From positions 17,429,501 through 17,493,500 of the forward strand of contig CM072339.1 in the NCBI GenBank assembly GCA_036874045.1: a stretch of DNA of 64,000 nt, given 5' to 3'. Below, in pieces: positions 44,101 through 59,100 of this stretch. The position numbers were made by a program, and so were the translations under genes. The first letter of the stretch is position 1. The number at the start of each line of letters is the position of its first letter. A model generated the notes under the pieces. It saw only the letters and a program-made list of their open reading frames with translations. It searched no databases and was not told where the DNA came from. The stretch comes from Cymodocea nodosa (Eukaryota > Streptophyta > Magnoliopsida > Alismatales > Cymodoceaceae).

Positions 44101-47100
44101 ATCTAATACATAAAAAGGTAATATGTGCAAAGGCATGGGACCATTGTTAGTGTCATTAAATGGTTATCTTGCACATCTACAAATCTCTTGTGATCCATTG
44201 GATGTAGAGAAGTAACTTTATCAGATTATAGGCCTGTGATGCATTACAAATCAACAAAAAAAAGCTATACCCCTATGGGTTTATCAAAATACAATGACTT
44301 CGTGATAAAGTAATAAAATTTTTAGGAGATGTTTTAAGACGGTTGATCAAATCAAGGTAAAAGAGATTATTGACAGTACTATAAGGATCACCAAGAGCTG
44401 TCATTTTCTCCTACATTTGTGTGGCAAGCTATTGTGTAGTTTTGGCTAAGTAATTATTTACCATCTGTCTGACTGTTTCCTACAAATTATATTGAAATGC
44501 ATATTGTAAAGTTTCTTATATTTCCAATACATTGTGTAGAAATTATTACCGGCTATGAAAGAACAGTGGATTTCGTTTTCAACCTTTATGGAACCTCATT
44601 TGCAGCAGGTGGCTGCAAAAATTGTTGACTATTACGAGGTATCATTGACTACACTGAGACCACATGTTGTAAGGGTGCAAGAGCTGGCAAATCCTTATTA
44701 CCTGGTATGTTTACTTTATTCAGCTTTTTTCAATTAAATTGTTAGCTTTGATAGGCTGCACATACCGTGACGGCCAAAATTTTTGATTCAACATGATTTT
44801 ACACTAGGTAAATGGGTTTGAGGCTACCCTAAATTGGATTGGGTTGTCAACAAATTGGCATGCTTAACCCACCTAATAATGTGTTGTTTTTGGGTTTATA
44901 TGCATTAGTCATTGTTTTAAAAACAGAAAAAACACTCATTTAATTTCTATCGGAATATTTTTTTTGCCTTACAATTTTTTTGGGAAAAAATACTATAAAT
45001 GGTCATTTTCTCCTTTTTAATAAAAATAACCTTTTTTCCTTGTTGGCCATTTAGGCGAGAGTTTTTTTTTTTGAAGTTACTTTGTGTTGATGCTATTGAT
45101 ATAAATGTTATTTTGATACATTGTTGTTTCTTCTTATATGGTTAGTCTTGTTTTTGATTTATCTTATACATGGATAAGGGTTTTATTAAATGTATGTTTA
45201 TTTGCTATGCTTTGAAAAAGTGGAAAATGTTTTTTAAAACTTTGCATATAAATGCTCTTTTTTTTGAAAAGGCACAAATTAGAATAAATACATATATGCT
45301 TAGATATATAATAACTGTAATTTTTAAATTAATTGAATAAAATAAATTAAACATGTATGAGACTGAGAAATGTAACTAAACCATATAAAATTTATAAACC
45401 ATGTCCAGGAAAATATTATAATAAGTCTATGGTACCATTTGGATATGATTTGGGTGCCTACATTCTTCGATTTTTGAATGTTAAACAAAATCATATTCAA
45501 ATAGCACTAACATGATATTTTGGCTAAAATCAAGCCAATTCTCTTCGATTTTCGTATTATATTTTCTAGAATTGGAGAATTGGAAAAAATGTTGATTCTT
45601 GTAGAATCAACTTCATTTTAGTTGTGCAACTTTTTTTTTAATGAAAGTGTCCTTCAAAACTTATTATATTAATATTAAATAATACTAATTTTGTTAAATT
45701 TTTATTGGTTAATATTAGTCACAACAAATAGTATTTATTGTTTAACATAAATAAAATATAATACTGTTGTAATAGTATTCTATTAATATTAGTAGTATAT
45801 TGATATTGAATAATATTAATTGTATTAATTGTTTCATTGGTTAACATGTATTATAACAATTAATATTTATTTTTTAGTATTATAATATTTTAATATTATA
45901 ATCGTACTAATTAATATTTTGCACAGTTACAATTATGATATTATATTATTATTTGTTCTCACATTAATACTTATATTAAATAATATAATAAAATTTGAAT
46001 TTATTTTATATATTCAATATGAACGGGTAGAAACATTATTTAACCCTCAATTTTCATGTAAAAATCAAAATGGAGTTACTCTCTTTCAAACAAATTATTT
46101 TTAGTTATGGGTGTTAGAAATCCAAAAATTTGATTCAAATTTGCATTCAAAAATTTGGATTTTTATTTGAAGAGAATTTAATGGATCAAATTCAAATTTG
46201 AATATAAAAGTTCAAAGAAATTTGAATTCGAATTATGATGCTCGTACATCCCTTAGAAGTATCAACTCTTCTAAAATTCATTGCATCCACACCTAACTCG
46301 TGTCAGATGCAAGTAAGGATTCTCTTGGTTTCTTTTTAGACACATCGTCTGCCATTTTTAGGATATTATAGCTAAAAATAATTAGAATTCTCTTCTAATG
46401 CAACACAAACTTGTTGGGAACATAACATAGGTTTATTTAGCTATGTTAAAATTTTTTAGTTGCACATAATTAAAAAATGTAATAACATTATGATATTTTT
46501 TGTGCAAGTTTCATTATTACAGTATTATATCATGTATGACTTACATGCCTATTTTATGCCATTTGATTGCATCATTTTGGATATTTAAGTATATTATTTA
46601 TGAAATGATTTATTCAAACTTTCTTAAATTTTAGAAAATTGTTAAATCCTCAAATCTGAATTGTGTTGTATCCGAATCTGTAAATTGTATTGGTGCTTCT
46701 CAGGTACATCCAATCTGAAAATATTTGAATCCAAATTCATTAATATTAAATAATTATTTTGGTATATGATACTCATAAAGTAACATATATGATAATAATT
46801 TTTCCATATAAATAAACTTGAAAAACTAGTAAAACTACACATATGTTGCATATTATAATGAACATTAAGTTGAACTAAAATATTGTTTATTGTTATATTT
46901 TAAAAATATTTGCAATATATAGAGATTATGTTATAGTTCTAATAATTTTTAAATTTAGTTTATAATTTGCAAAGGGAAAACTCATACTTTCAATGCTTGT
47001 GATAGGGAAATGAAATGATGGCAAAACTTTGGCAATTGCAAGGGCTCCTCCCCTATTAGAGGAAGGTTGGATGGAGGTGAGAAGACATCCAAGATGGTCA

Positions 47101-50100
47101 TCAATCCCTTTGTTGATAGTGAATGGGTCTTGGTGTGAGTGGCAAAGGAAGGACACCTTGATGATGGTGGTGACTAGTGCAAACACAATGATGCTTGTTA
47201 GTGTCTTAATGAATGTGTATGTGCTTGAAGTGCTTTGGCATGGAGTATTAGATTTTGTCATGTAGAAGTGCTTGGATGTGCTAGACATGTAGAGGAATTG
47301 GGTATTGTGAAAATCTTGTGTGGTGCAACTCCAACCAAGGGCATCAGTGGTTGTGTTGTTCTCTACTTAGTCAAGGAAAACAATTGATAGGACATATAAG
47401 GATGCCTTGGTGGGGATTAATCAAGATGACAACAAGATTGGATTGTTGGATAGTGGCTATGGAAATCAAATTCTCATTAGAGAATCTTTAGAGGTGGTTT
47501 GGTTAAAGGATATGTTGGCTAATATGGTAGTTGTTTCCTAGGAGGATACATTATGTAGGAAGTATTGTACAATATTGTAAGGAGTCATTAGTGGGGTTCT
47601 TGTAACAAGCTCATCAAGATGGATGAGCTTGTTTTCCAAAAGGGATGATGGTGTTTGGGAGGAAGTTCTCTATGTTTGGGAGGAAGTTCTCTATGTTTGG
47701 GGAGACTGTCTTCTAAGTTGCAAGGTGAAATTCAATTGGTGGAGCCCTAATTTGAATGCAGAGTTGGTCCTAGAATGGTGGATGGCTTTGTCTAGTGTCC
47801 CAATCCATGCTAATAGTGAATTCACTCAAGATGTTGAGAAGTTTGGGTGGGTTTGTAGGTTTTTCTTAGGGTAAACATAGTGTGGTTGATGCAAAAGGAT
47901 GTATTAGTGTGATTCATGTAGAAGGTTGTTTTCCAAAAAGGCTTAGTTTTGTCTTTGCTTTGCTGATTACCATTTTTGTGTCTTAATCATGATGGTAGGA
48001 ACTTGAGGTATGGAGCTTGCTTTGTGGTTAATAAGATTGGTCAACAACTTGGCTTGAATAGTGGTGACTTGTGATTGATGAAGGGTGTCATGGGCCATTA
48101 TGGTTAAGTTTCATCCTTTTAAAGGTAGTGAAGTCCATTGGTGCTTGTTGAGAAGTTGAAGATGACTGGTCCAATCAATCTATTGGATTGAATCACCTAA
48201 CATTGATCCACCAAACTATTGCAAGATGAACTAGTGACTATGCAATTTGAATCTTGTCCATTAGATGATGATTGAGTGGTTGGTAGTAAGCATCCATTAG
48301 ATGTTGACTCAATTGGAAGGAAATTATGTGGAAACTTTATAAAATTATTATGCAGCTACATGAACAAAAATGAATCCTTATGATTGAAGGTATATACTCT
48401 ATAACATAGGACTCATACACACAAGCAACAAGTAACATATGAAGGCTTTGTAATATTATTTTTGATCATTAGAGTGAAATTCATTCTTACCAAACAACAA
48501 CAATTTGAGCCATAATCTCACTATGTGAAGTTGACTACATAAATTATTTTCTTTTGTGTATTTCTATCTATTATTAAATATTTGGTTAAATTACATGAAC
48601 TTAAATTTTTTCTTTCAATTCCTAACCAAATAGTTTCTCTTTTTACTTCTTTTAGATTCTTTTGCATTAATTAATTTTTCTCTTCTAACTAGTACATTCC
48701 TTGGTCTTCTAAGGATATGATCAAACTACTTAAGTTGATTTTTTTTATCTTCAATTGATGCAACTCATCTTTATTCCTAGTAAATTTATTTTCTAAATTA
48801 TCCCTTATAATATTACAATTGAGAGGTGAAATGAGGTGGGAAAAGAGAGATTAGGGTTTCCATTAGTTAAACAACATATGCATATACAAGTGTAAGGATT
48901 TATATAATTAGATCTATTTACCTATTTACACTAACATAACTCTACACTTTCCCTCAAGTTAGAGCATATAAATTGAACATTTTCAGCTTGTGATATAGTA
49001 CTCACACCTAATCTTTTAGTGAATATATTAGCAATCTATTGGAATGATCAAGTATATGGAGTGTTAATAACACTTCTTTCTAGAAACTCACAAACATAAT
49101 GACAATCAACTTTAATGTACTTTATTCCTTCATGCAATGTGTCATTGTTGGCCATATAGATTGCTACTTGATTATCATAATGCATGGTCATTGAAAGAGA
49201 AACATGAATTCCCAATTCTATCAAGAAGGATTTTAGCCAAGCTAGTTCACATGTAGTTTGTGACATCGATCTATATTTTATTTTTGTGTTTGATTAGGAA
49301 ACCACATTTTGTTTCTTATTTCTCTAAGTCACTAGATTTCCTTTAACATAAGTGCAATAGCTAGAGGTAGACTCTTTATTTATTCTATCACCTACATAGC
49401 TATAGTTTGAGTAGGCTACAACATTTAAGTGTTCATTGTTGGAATAGATTAATCCTTTCTTAGGATTATTTTTGATATATACAATAACTTTTAAGGTATC
49501 ATTCTAGTACTATTCTAGGTTTTTATATAAACTGACTCAAGAGACTAATAACAAATGAAATATTTGTTAGGATCTATGGCTCATTAGAGAGGGGGTGAAT
49601 GGTGATCTATGTGTTATTTAAAACTTTTTCTACCTTAACTAACTAATTTGACTAATCAGTTTGTTCAAGTATTAAATATATGTATAAATATGCACAATGG
49701 AAATATAAACAAGAAATACAAGGAAATTTTAGGTGGTTCACTAACTTGGCTAGTCCACCCTTAAGGATCACTTGGACTTCACTAAATGTCTCAACACTTA
49801 CTTTCAGGTCGAAGTAATAACCAACTTCTTGAGCTTTTAGGTCGTAGTTCTAACCAACACTCAGAAGTTTTCAGATATAAACTTCAATAAACCAATCTCT
49901 TGAGTTTTCAGGTCGAAACTCAAACCAACAACTTGAAACTTTTAGGTTGAAACCACGAACCAAATGATCCTTCTTGAATCAAACTTTCAGTACATGGAGA
50001 GCTTTAAGAATCCTCGTGTAAATCTAGCTTTCAATCTATTCTTTGTTGCATTTAATCTGAATTGAGCTTTCTTCTATAACAATAGTTGATCTGTAATGTA

Positions 50101-53100
50101 TACTGTATTTCTGTATGTGTAATCTCACTTCTTAACTCTATAAAATATTAAATGATCTGTTTGTATTTATGCTTATAAGTCCAATGATCATATTTTCTCT
50201 TCAACGGATTGATTTTACTGTACTTGCTGAATTTGCAGGTTCAAATATGATAACTTACCATTTAGAATAGTGTTTCTAGATAATCTTCTGATTTTCGGAT
50301 GGTTAGCTGTGTAACTCTTCGAAGGATTGCCGTAACTTACTAAAAATCCACTAGTCCTTTTGTCTGTGTTATATGAGATTTTAAGTCATACACGTTGTCT
50401 TAAGTTCAGATATTTGAAGTTGTAATTTACCAAAATGTTTTTAACTTTCGGATAGTTAGCTACAGTAAACTACCGATTTTCTCTCAAAGCTTCCGACTAT
50501 AGTTTTCCTATTTCGGCACGTATATAATAGAATGACTTAAGTTTCAGATAGTTCATTCTGTAACCTTTCGAAACATCCTATTTTTCGGATAATTAGATTT
50601 CCTAACCTTCCGAAAGTCTTTTAAACTTCCGATTGGATTTCTGCATATGAGTAATTGAATAACTTAAGTTTCGGATAGTTAGTCTTCCTAACTTTTTGAT
50701 TTCCTTAGACTTCTGGATAGTTAGCATCTTAACTTTTTGATTATTCAATCAGTTATCTTACAAACTCTCCGAATGTCTTCTATTTTCAGATAGTTATCTT
50801 TCTAACTATCTGACGGTGTTTCTGCTACAATTTTCTTACCTTTGAATTTTCTTTTGCTGCCATATTTCTCTCCTTTTTGTCAAGAATATCAATTTCCTGA
50901 TTGCCTCAATTCTGTCTTATATCAAATGTTGAAAGAATCAATTTCTTTAATTTGCATCAATCTCTTCGAATACCAATTTTAATTTTGCATCAAATATCAA
51001 TTGTCTGTGTGTTGATATCAATTGTTGAGATATTTTCATAATTGCAATTTGTTTTCTTCTCTCTTTGATGTTGTATTGCTTTTCTTCTTTTTTATTTGAG
51101 CATAGCATCAATTGAAGTATCAATTTCTTGATTGTCTTAATCATTGTCTGATACTAGTTGTTAATATATTAATTTTTGATATGTTAGTGATTTCTCTCCA
51201 GGTTTGTGATATTTTTTCCTGTCTCGTTTGTTTACTGCATCATCTATAAAACTAAAAACAGTGAAATGTCAATTGTTAATGTAGTAATTTATAAATATGT
51301 AGTTAATATTTGTAGTTGCTGCCACATACTCTCCCCCTATCTGTATAGAGATTTTCTGATTTTTAATAATAAGCTATGGGTTCTCCCTTTATATGTGTGT
51401 CTTCTTTGTAAACTTTCTTTTTGAACCAAAGAAACATTCTAAATTTCAGAGAATGGTAGGTTTTCTCTCTACTTATATGTTTTTCTTTGCAAATAGATTT
51501 ATTGCATTTGTTTTGCAAAATATCATTCATGATACCAACTGAACTAGGTATCAATTGTTAATCTCAAAAACATCATAAATGATTCTTAATCATTTACCTT
51601 CTAACTCCTAATCGTTCATCTTCTCTTAAATCTTTATTTTAAGAGGTTCTTTCAATTTTGTAGAAGATGATTTGAAGATTGTAATCTAGCTACTGCAGAT
51701 TTTATTTTTCCTTTTCTGATAAATCTGAATTCATTGCTTTTGTATTTATCCATCTTAGCTCATGCAGATTTTATTTCCTTTGAAGGACATGATTCAATCA
51801 TTGATGCTATTTTGATATTAATTGTTAATTTCAGAATATCATAACTGATTCTTAACTGATTACCTTTTGATTTCCAGCTGTTTAGCTTTTTAAATTCTCT
51901 CTTCAATAGATTCTTTCACTCATATGTAGAAAATAATTTGAGACTGTAGTCTGGTTACTGCTTTCTTCTCTATATATTTGTTTCTAACTGCTGCAGATTT
52001 TGCTCTCCTTAGATATCATAATTTTAAGTACATTTGTCACACAATCTGTATATAGCATTTAATACCAATTAATGATGTCTCCTGTAATACCAAATAGTTG
52101 TTCTCATAACTGATTTTCAAATTTTAGTCATTTGCAAATAATAATTTGAAACTATGAACTAGTTGCTCCTCCTAAATGCTATAATTCTACAATTCAAACA
52201 GAAATAGATTTTGGTATCCATATTTGGGTTCAGAAGCGTTAGTCCTGAAAACGTTTAACTTATTATCTTTTGGCAGCTACATTGATTCAGATCTTCTTTT
52301 GATGGCAAACATTGTAGTACCATCTCTATAAGATCAAATAACACCACCACAGTAGGGTATTTCCTATGAAGTAATATACCTTAGGTTAAATCTATTTGAA
52401 CTATGTCTTTGTGATCTAATGATTTTATTTAATCTATTTTGTCCATTGGTAAACTTATGCACAATATTTTTCAAATCAGTAATTTCAGATTTCAAATTTT
52501 GATTTTCATTTAACAAATCATCATTATTGCATTTTCTACTTTCAACATGTAGTTTTTCAAGTTCAGTATATGCTTCTTTTAAACATGCAATTAAATGTTT
52601 AATTTTTTTTTTATAATTTTTACATTTAACATATAAACTATCAACAGTAGACAAAAAAATATTTACATCTAAATTATCATTGTTTACATCAAAATCATTT
52701 TGAGATAAAGTGGAACATATCTCTTGTGCTGTATAGCACATGGTTACTAGTACCTCTTCATCTGAACTGGATGAAATACTATCATCCCAAGTATCCTTCA
52801 ATGTCATTTTCTTTTTGTAGCTATTCTTCTTCTTCTTCATTTCTTTTTCTTCTTTTAGTTGTAGTGGATAATCAGGTTGTATATGTCCTTGCTTTTTATA
52901 TTTAAAGCACACTGAAGCATTGTTTTTTGATGTGCTGACTTTGTTCTTTTTCTTCATCCATTTTTTGAAATTTCTAGCTAGTAGTACAACTTCATCTTCA
53001 TCTGAACTTTGAAGTTCTTAAGTTGATGGGAAGACTAGGTCTTTCTTTGTTTTTATTTTCTTTTTAGCACTTTCTTCCTCATCTTTCCATTCTTTCATTT

Positions 53101-56100
53101 GAACTTCATGAGCCAGCAGATTGTTCATCAAATCCTCTATTGAGTATTTGTTGAGGTCTTTTGAATCTTGTATTGATGTGAACTTTTGCTTTCATTCCAT
53201 AGTTAAGCTCTTAAGAATTTTCTACACCTGTTCATGGATAGAAAATTCATTTCCTAAACCTCTAAAGCTATTAATAATCTCAGTAAACCTAGAAAACATA
53301 TCAGTAATTGTTTTATCATCAAACATTTTAAATAATTCAAACTTTCTAAGTAAAATGCTGATTTTTGTCTTTTTCACTTTGGCTGGTTCTTTCAAAGGTT
53401 ATTTGAAGAGTGTTCCAAGTCTTGTGAGCAGATTTATAAACTGAAACTTTATTATATTATTCAGCAGATAAAGCACAATAAATGATGTTTAACCTTCGAG
53501 CATCCATTTAGATGATTCTCTCATCCTCCTCAGTCCAATCATCTTTATGATTGGTTGAAATAGGTGTTCTTAGAACCACTATTTTCTAGAGACTTACATC
53601 TAAGTTCCTGAGAAAACATTTCATCCTGTTTTTTAGTAATTATAATTAATTCTATCAAACAGAGGAGGATGATGGATGTTTTAACTCTCTCTGTGAAAAG
53701 ATGTTATGATCTCAGATGGTTAAATCTATAAGAAAATATCAATCAGCTCTGATACTAATTGTTAGGATCTTATGGTTCATTAGAAGGAAAGTGAATAATG
53801 ATCTGTGTTATTTAAAACTTTTTCTACCTTAACTAACTAATTTGACTAATTAGTTTGTTCAAGTATTAAATAGATGTATAAATACGCATAGTGGAAATAT
53901 AAACAAGAAACATAAGAGAATTTTAGGTGGTTCATCAATTCAGTTAGTCCACCCCTAAGGATCACTTGGGCTTCACTAAGTGTCTCAACACTTACAAACA
54001 CTTACTTACAGGTCGAAGTAAGAACCAACCTCTTGAGCTTTCAAGTCGTAATTCTAACCAACATTCAGAAGTTTTTAGGTATAAACTTCAGTAAACCAAT
54101 CTTTTGAGTTTTCAGGTCGAAACTCAAACCAACAACTTGAAGCTTTCAAGTTGAAGTCACGAACCAAATGATCCTTCTTAGATCAGACTTTCAGCACATA
54201 GAAAGTTTTAAGAATCCTCGTGTAAATCTAGTTTTCAATCTATTCTTTGTTGCATTTAATCTGAATTGAGCTTTCTTCTGTAACAATAGTTAATTTGCAA
54301 TGTATACTATATCTCTGTATGTATAATCTCACTTCTTAGCTTTATAAAATATTGAATGATCTATTTGTATTTATGCTTGTAAGTCCAACGATCATATTTT
54401 CTCTTCAACAAATTGATTTTGTTGTACTTGCTGAATTTGTAGATCCAAATATGGTAAGTTACCATTTGAAAGGGTGTTTCAAGATGATCTTCTGATTTCC
54501 TTTGATTTCTAGATGGTTAGCTGTGTAACTCTCTGAAGGATTGTTGTAACTCATCGAAAATCCACTAGTCTTTTTGTCTATGTCACATGAGATTTTAAGT
54601 CATACATGTGAAGTGTCTTAAGTTCAGATACTTGAAGCTGTAACTTATAGAAACATTTTTAACTTTTGAATAGTTAGCTACAATAAACTTTCAATTTTCC
54701 CTCAAAGTTTTCGATTATAGTTTTCTTATTTCGATACGTGCATAATAGAATGAATTAAGTTTCGGATAGTTCATTTTGTAACCTTTCGAAACATCCTGTT
54801 TTTTCGGATAGTTAGCTTTCCTAACCTTTCGAAAGTCTTTTAAGTTTCTGACTAGATTTCTGCACATGAGTAATTGAATAACTTAAGTTTTGGATAGTTA
54901 GTCTTTCTAATTTTTCGATTTCCTTGGACTTCTGGATAATTAGTGTATTAACTTTTTGATCATTTAACTAACTATCTTACAAACTCTACGAAGGTCTTCT
55001 ATTTTCAGATAGTTATCCTTTTAATTGTCTAATGGTGTTTATACTGCTATTTTACTAACTTTTCGGATACTTAAGTCTGTAACTTACCGAAGATCTATTT
55101 TTTCTGGATACTTAAGCTTGATAACCTTTTGAAAATCCTATTTTTTTTAGGCAGTAAATTTTAAATTAACTATATCTATTTATCTGTCTTATGATCTTCA
55201 GTTTGCTGAACTGTTTTGTGACACTTGTGAAATACAATTTGTTTCCTCACACATGTTTTTGCATTATCAAAATACAAGAGTTCTAACAATATTAAGTCTA
55301 GTCATTATGAGATAAATGAGTTTTCCAATTAATTGTCGATGTTGTCTAACATCTTTAAGAGTTTTAGAAGTGATGTCCCAAAAGGAGGGTTTGATTCCAC
55401 TAGAGTTTTCTTTGGTTTGCATCCCAAGAGGCTTGTTTCCTTTAGAAGATTTAGAATATATTTTCTTTGAGATGATACTATTTTTCCTTTAGAATAGGTA
55501 AATTTAATATTCAAGAAGTACCAAGGTTTTGCTCATATCTTTAATAACAAAGTGTTGTGTAAGAAATTTCTCAGTCTTATCAATACTTGCAACATTATTT
55601 TCTATCATAAATATTTTCTAAATCAATGAAAATCATATGGAAGTTATTTTTCTTGACTCCAAAATTTTTCATGAGTTATCCAAGTAAATAAATAGCTTCT
55701 ATTGTTGTCTTACTTAACATAAATCTAAATTAATTTTCTATGATTTTAGCTGCATGATTTAATATTTGTTCAATTATCCTTTTCCATAAATTCATAATAT
55801 GATTGATTAATTTAATACCATGATAATTATTGCAATTCTTTATGTTTCCTTTATTTTTAAATATAGGTATTAAAGTACTCTTTCTCCATTCATCTAACAT
55901 TTTCTTTGTCTTTAAAATTATATTAAAAAGTTTAGTTAGCCACCTAATCCTTACTTTACCTGTACACTTTTACATTTCAATAGAAATACCATCTAGTTTA
56001 ATAGCGTTTTCACATTTTATTTTCTTAATGATTTCCTCTATCTTCTGACTACTGATTCCTTTAAATTTACTATGGTTTATTTCCTTACAAGCTTCTAATA

Positions 56101-59100
56101 ATATGGTTGTGATTTGACATTACATGTGACTATTTGTACCATGGTATTTGGTATTAGTATTGTATCGAGTATCAGTCCCATGGAAAAAGAGACATTGATT
56201 ATTAGTGGAAATTTCAATAGAGACGGGACAAAATTACAAAAATGTCAAATTTTGAAGGAAAATTGTTGAATTTCAACCTGAAACTCCAAGATAAGGCACA
56301 ACAAATTACAACAGACATTTAAAACCAATTGGATTTAATTTTTATGCAATTACACTGGAATATCACATGCAATGAATTGTATGGTTAGTATGCTTTTAAA
56401 TAACCATAAAGGTAAACAACAAAATCTAAAAAAAAAAAGATATGACTGTAAATCCAACAAGAATAAAAATGATTTGAGTTGGTCGATCCAACCAATACAA
56501 GTCAACATAATTGGTGAAATTAGTTCAAAACCGATATGACATGTAGATATTGGAATGGCCAACTGAAAAATTAATCTGTATTACTGAAATTTTGGTGTTA
56601 TAGGTTGATCTTGTAATCACTGTTTGGGAGATATTCGGTTTCTTGCTATGCAATGTGACAAGATTGCTCCCAAGTTGTTAAGGTAGGCACTTTGGTGCCA
56701 CCTACGTGCTTGGGTGAATATTCAAGGTCGCTCAGATGCTAGACACCCAATAGGGGTGACTTAAGCAGACTTTTAGTGCATCTGTGTAAGGATTTGATAA
56801 AGATCTAGTTATAGTGAATCTTAAATAAATATTAAAAACCTTTATTTATGAAAATTATATATCTTATTTTTGGACAAATATTACGAAAATTTGAATGTGT
56901 TATTTATGAAAATATACTCTGGAAATATATTCTGTACATGGTAATATAATAAACACACATACATACCCAATGACATTCAGCTATGGTTAAGTGCAGTTGA
57001 ATCTTCCATGAACTTGTGGACCCCTACTGTTATGGTGGTGTTGATTGCAAATTTGTAAGACAGCAATCATTTGTAGTTAATCGCAAGCAATCAGTGCCCT
57101 ATACACGTAGACATCATTCTCAAAAACTTTTAATATGGGCACATAGGTGTCACCTAGGCACTCAGGTATCCAGGGTTCTGGGCATCTTGGCACCTTAACA
57201 AGTTTAATTACCCTTGCCTTCTGCATAGTCTGAATCTGAATACAACTCAATATGTAAGTATGTGGCCATTTCTTTTTTTAATTAATTCATTTCCAAGAGA
57301 TTTATTTACATAAGTCAACAATCTCAAGTATCCCTGTGAGTGCATAGTCCTCGGCTCATACATAAATTGATTAAGAACACAAATAATGTATGCAATATCT
57401 AGACATTTAATAGTTAGGTAGATTAACTTGTCGATCAGGAGTTTGTATCTACGTTATCCTCCAAGCGTGATAGAGACCTATCCTAAAAATGTAGGCTCAT
57501 CAATTAAAGTATTTTCTGGCTAACACATCATGAGACTTCTCTCCTACAAGAGATCTAATGCATTCTTCTTTTAAGGTAACATCATTGTGCCACTAGTATA
57601 GCCAATCTTTAGTCTCTTGAAACCTTATAGTGTCACTACTAGTCAATAATATATCATCTACATTCATTTTGAAGATAGCACATCCTTATCAGTTTGTCTC
57701 TAGAAAACAAAGTGATCAACATAATGTTGAAAACCATTAACAGTAACCATGCCATTGAATTTCTTGAAACGAACACATAAATTCTGATTGAGTCTATAGA
57801 TAGTTTTCCTAGAGAGTCAAATATGATCCTTGTCTTGAGTAATATACTCAAGAGATCGCTCTATGAATACCTACCCTCTTGATCATCATAAAGGAAAATA
57901 TTCTTTACAACTAACTAGTTAAGCTCTTAATTCTCATTTCTAGAAAGAATAATTCAACATGAGGAAGAAAGTTAATATTACGACAGTCACTTTTTTGGCA
58001 GGTTCCATTACCAAGCTAATAAGGAATTTGGAATGTCTAATATATGCTTTAACATTATACTATAATGTATATATTGACGTCCATAGATATATACTTAATA
58101 AACAAGTTAATGTATATTCATACTTATTTTAACTTATTATCTGACTTATTATCAAATCATATCTAGTGTCTAAAGATAATTTCCTATTTGTCTTATGATG
58201 ATCATATTATCTAACAGATAAAAAAATAAAAAGTATCCATCAACATGAATCACCTATGCATAACACGGGCAATTTGCTAGTTGTCATCAATGATGGCAAT
58301 TGGACATGGTTTTGGTTTTTAAATGTTATTTTCATATTTATATTACTCTTATATATTTTAGAGTTTTTTTTAGGTAATGAATAAAAATGCAAATTAATAT
58401 TGCTGGTTATTCTAGTCATGTTGACTTTTTAAGGCAAAGATGTTTAACGAGCAAGACCTTAGACATAATGCTTCGTATCAATGCATTTATAAATGTGATG
58501 TATTTTGTTTGGGGTTTTCTGTCCTGCTTCTTCATCTGTCTTTTTGTGATCGAAATTTAATCATGTTGTACTGTAAATCCGTTGACTTGTTTATGACCCT
58601 TACTATTTATTGTAAGTAGTTTGTTCTGCCAAACTGATTTTTCAAATTTTGTTCTCATTTTTAATTTATCGGTAACAGGAAGCTAAGAAATTCTCAAAAC
58701 CTTATATTGATCAAGTAGCCTCTGCCACAAAACCACATGTTGAGAAAGTACGTATAGCATTGAAGCCCTATACAAAGAAAGCTGTTCATACATATGGAAA
58801 ATTTCTTAAATCTGCAACAAGTTATCATCATCAGGTATTAATTTCCTGTCATCTTGTGTGCATGAATCCTATTCCTAAGTTGTTGCCATCAAGTTAACTT
58901 TAATTGGTCATTGAAGTAGAATTTAGAAAATTCAAGGAGACTTCAACTGCTGGAGTGGTAATCTTCGAGTGTGGGAAGTTTCAAGTTTTTGAAATCCTTA
59001 AACGACCAGATTCTGCTACATGTTGAAGTATTGTGGGCGCCCCTATTTTGGAGTCAATATCACAACCTTCGTCATGAAAGTTTTGCACAATCTATTTTGT

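Larger units (their letters stand above)
49565..55288 (-). mobile_element. SIRE-type copia (Z family) nested in the Tork-like copia
   Basis: Flanked by perfect ATATT duplications (49,560-49,564 and 55,289-55,293), and the RT reading of the host copia resumes on both sides. The 5' LTR is at 53,760-55,288 (1,529 bp), the primer site (complement of TAGTATCAGAGC) at 53,746-53,757, gag at 53,745-52,364, and the 3' LTR starts at 49,565. No protease, integrase or RT is present. Related to copia Z at 19,556 and 33,234. Confidence 0.9.
44705..58678 (+). other. Intron 10 of the coiled-coil gene, 13,974 bp, filled with transposons
   Basis: Donor CTG|GTATGT at 44,705 and acceptor GGTAACAG ending at 58,678. 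It splits the protein between NPYYL and EAKKFSKPY, inside the proline-headed repeat. It contains a Tork-like copia, a nested SIRE-type copia, an L1 piece and a further copia RT piece, all on the strand opposite to the gene. The other introns are between 81 and 866 bases. Confidence 0.9.
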
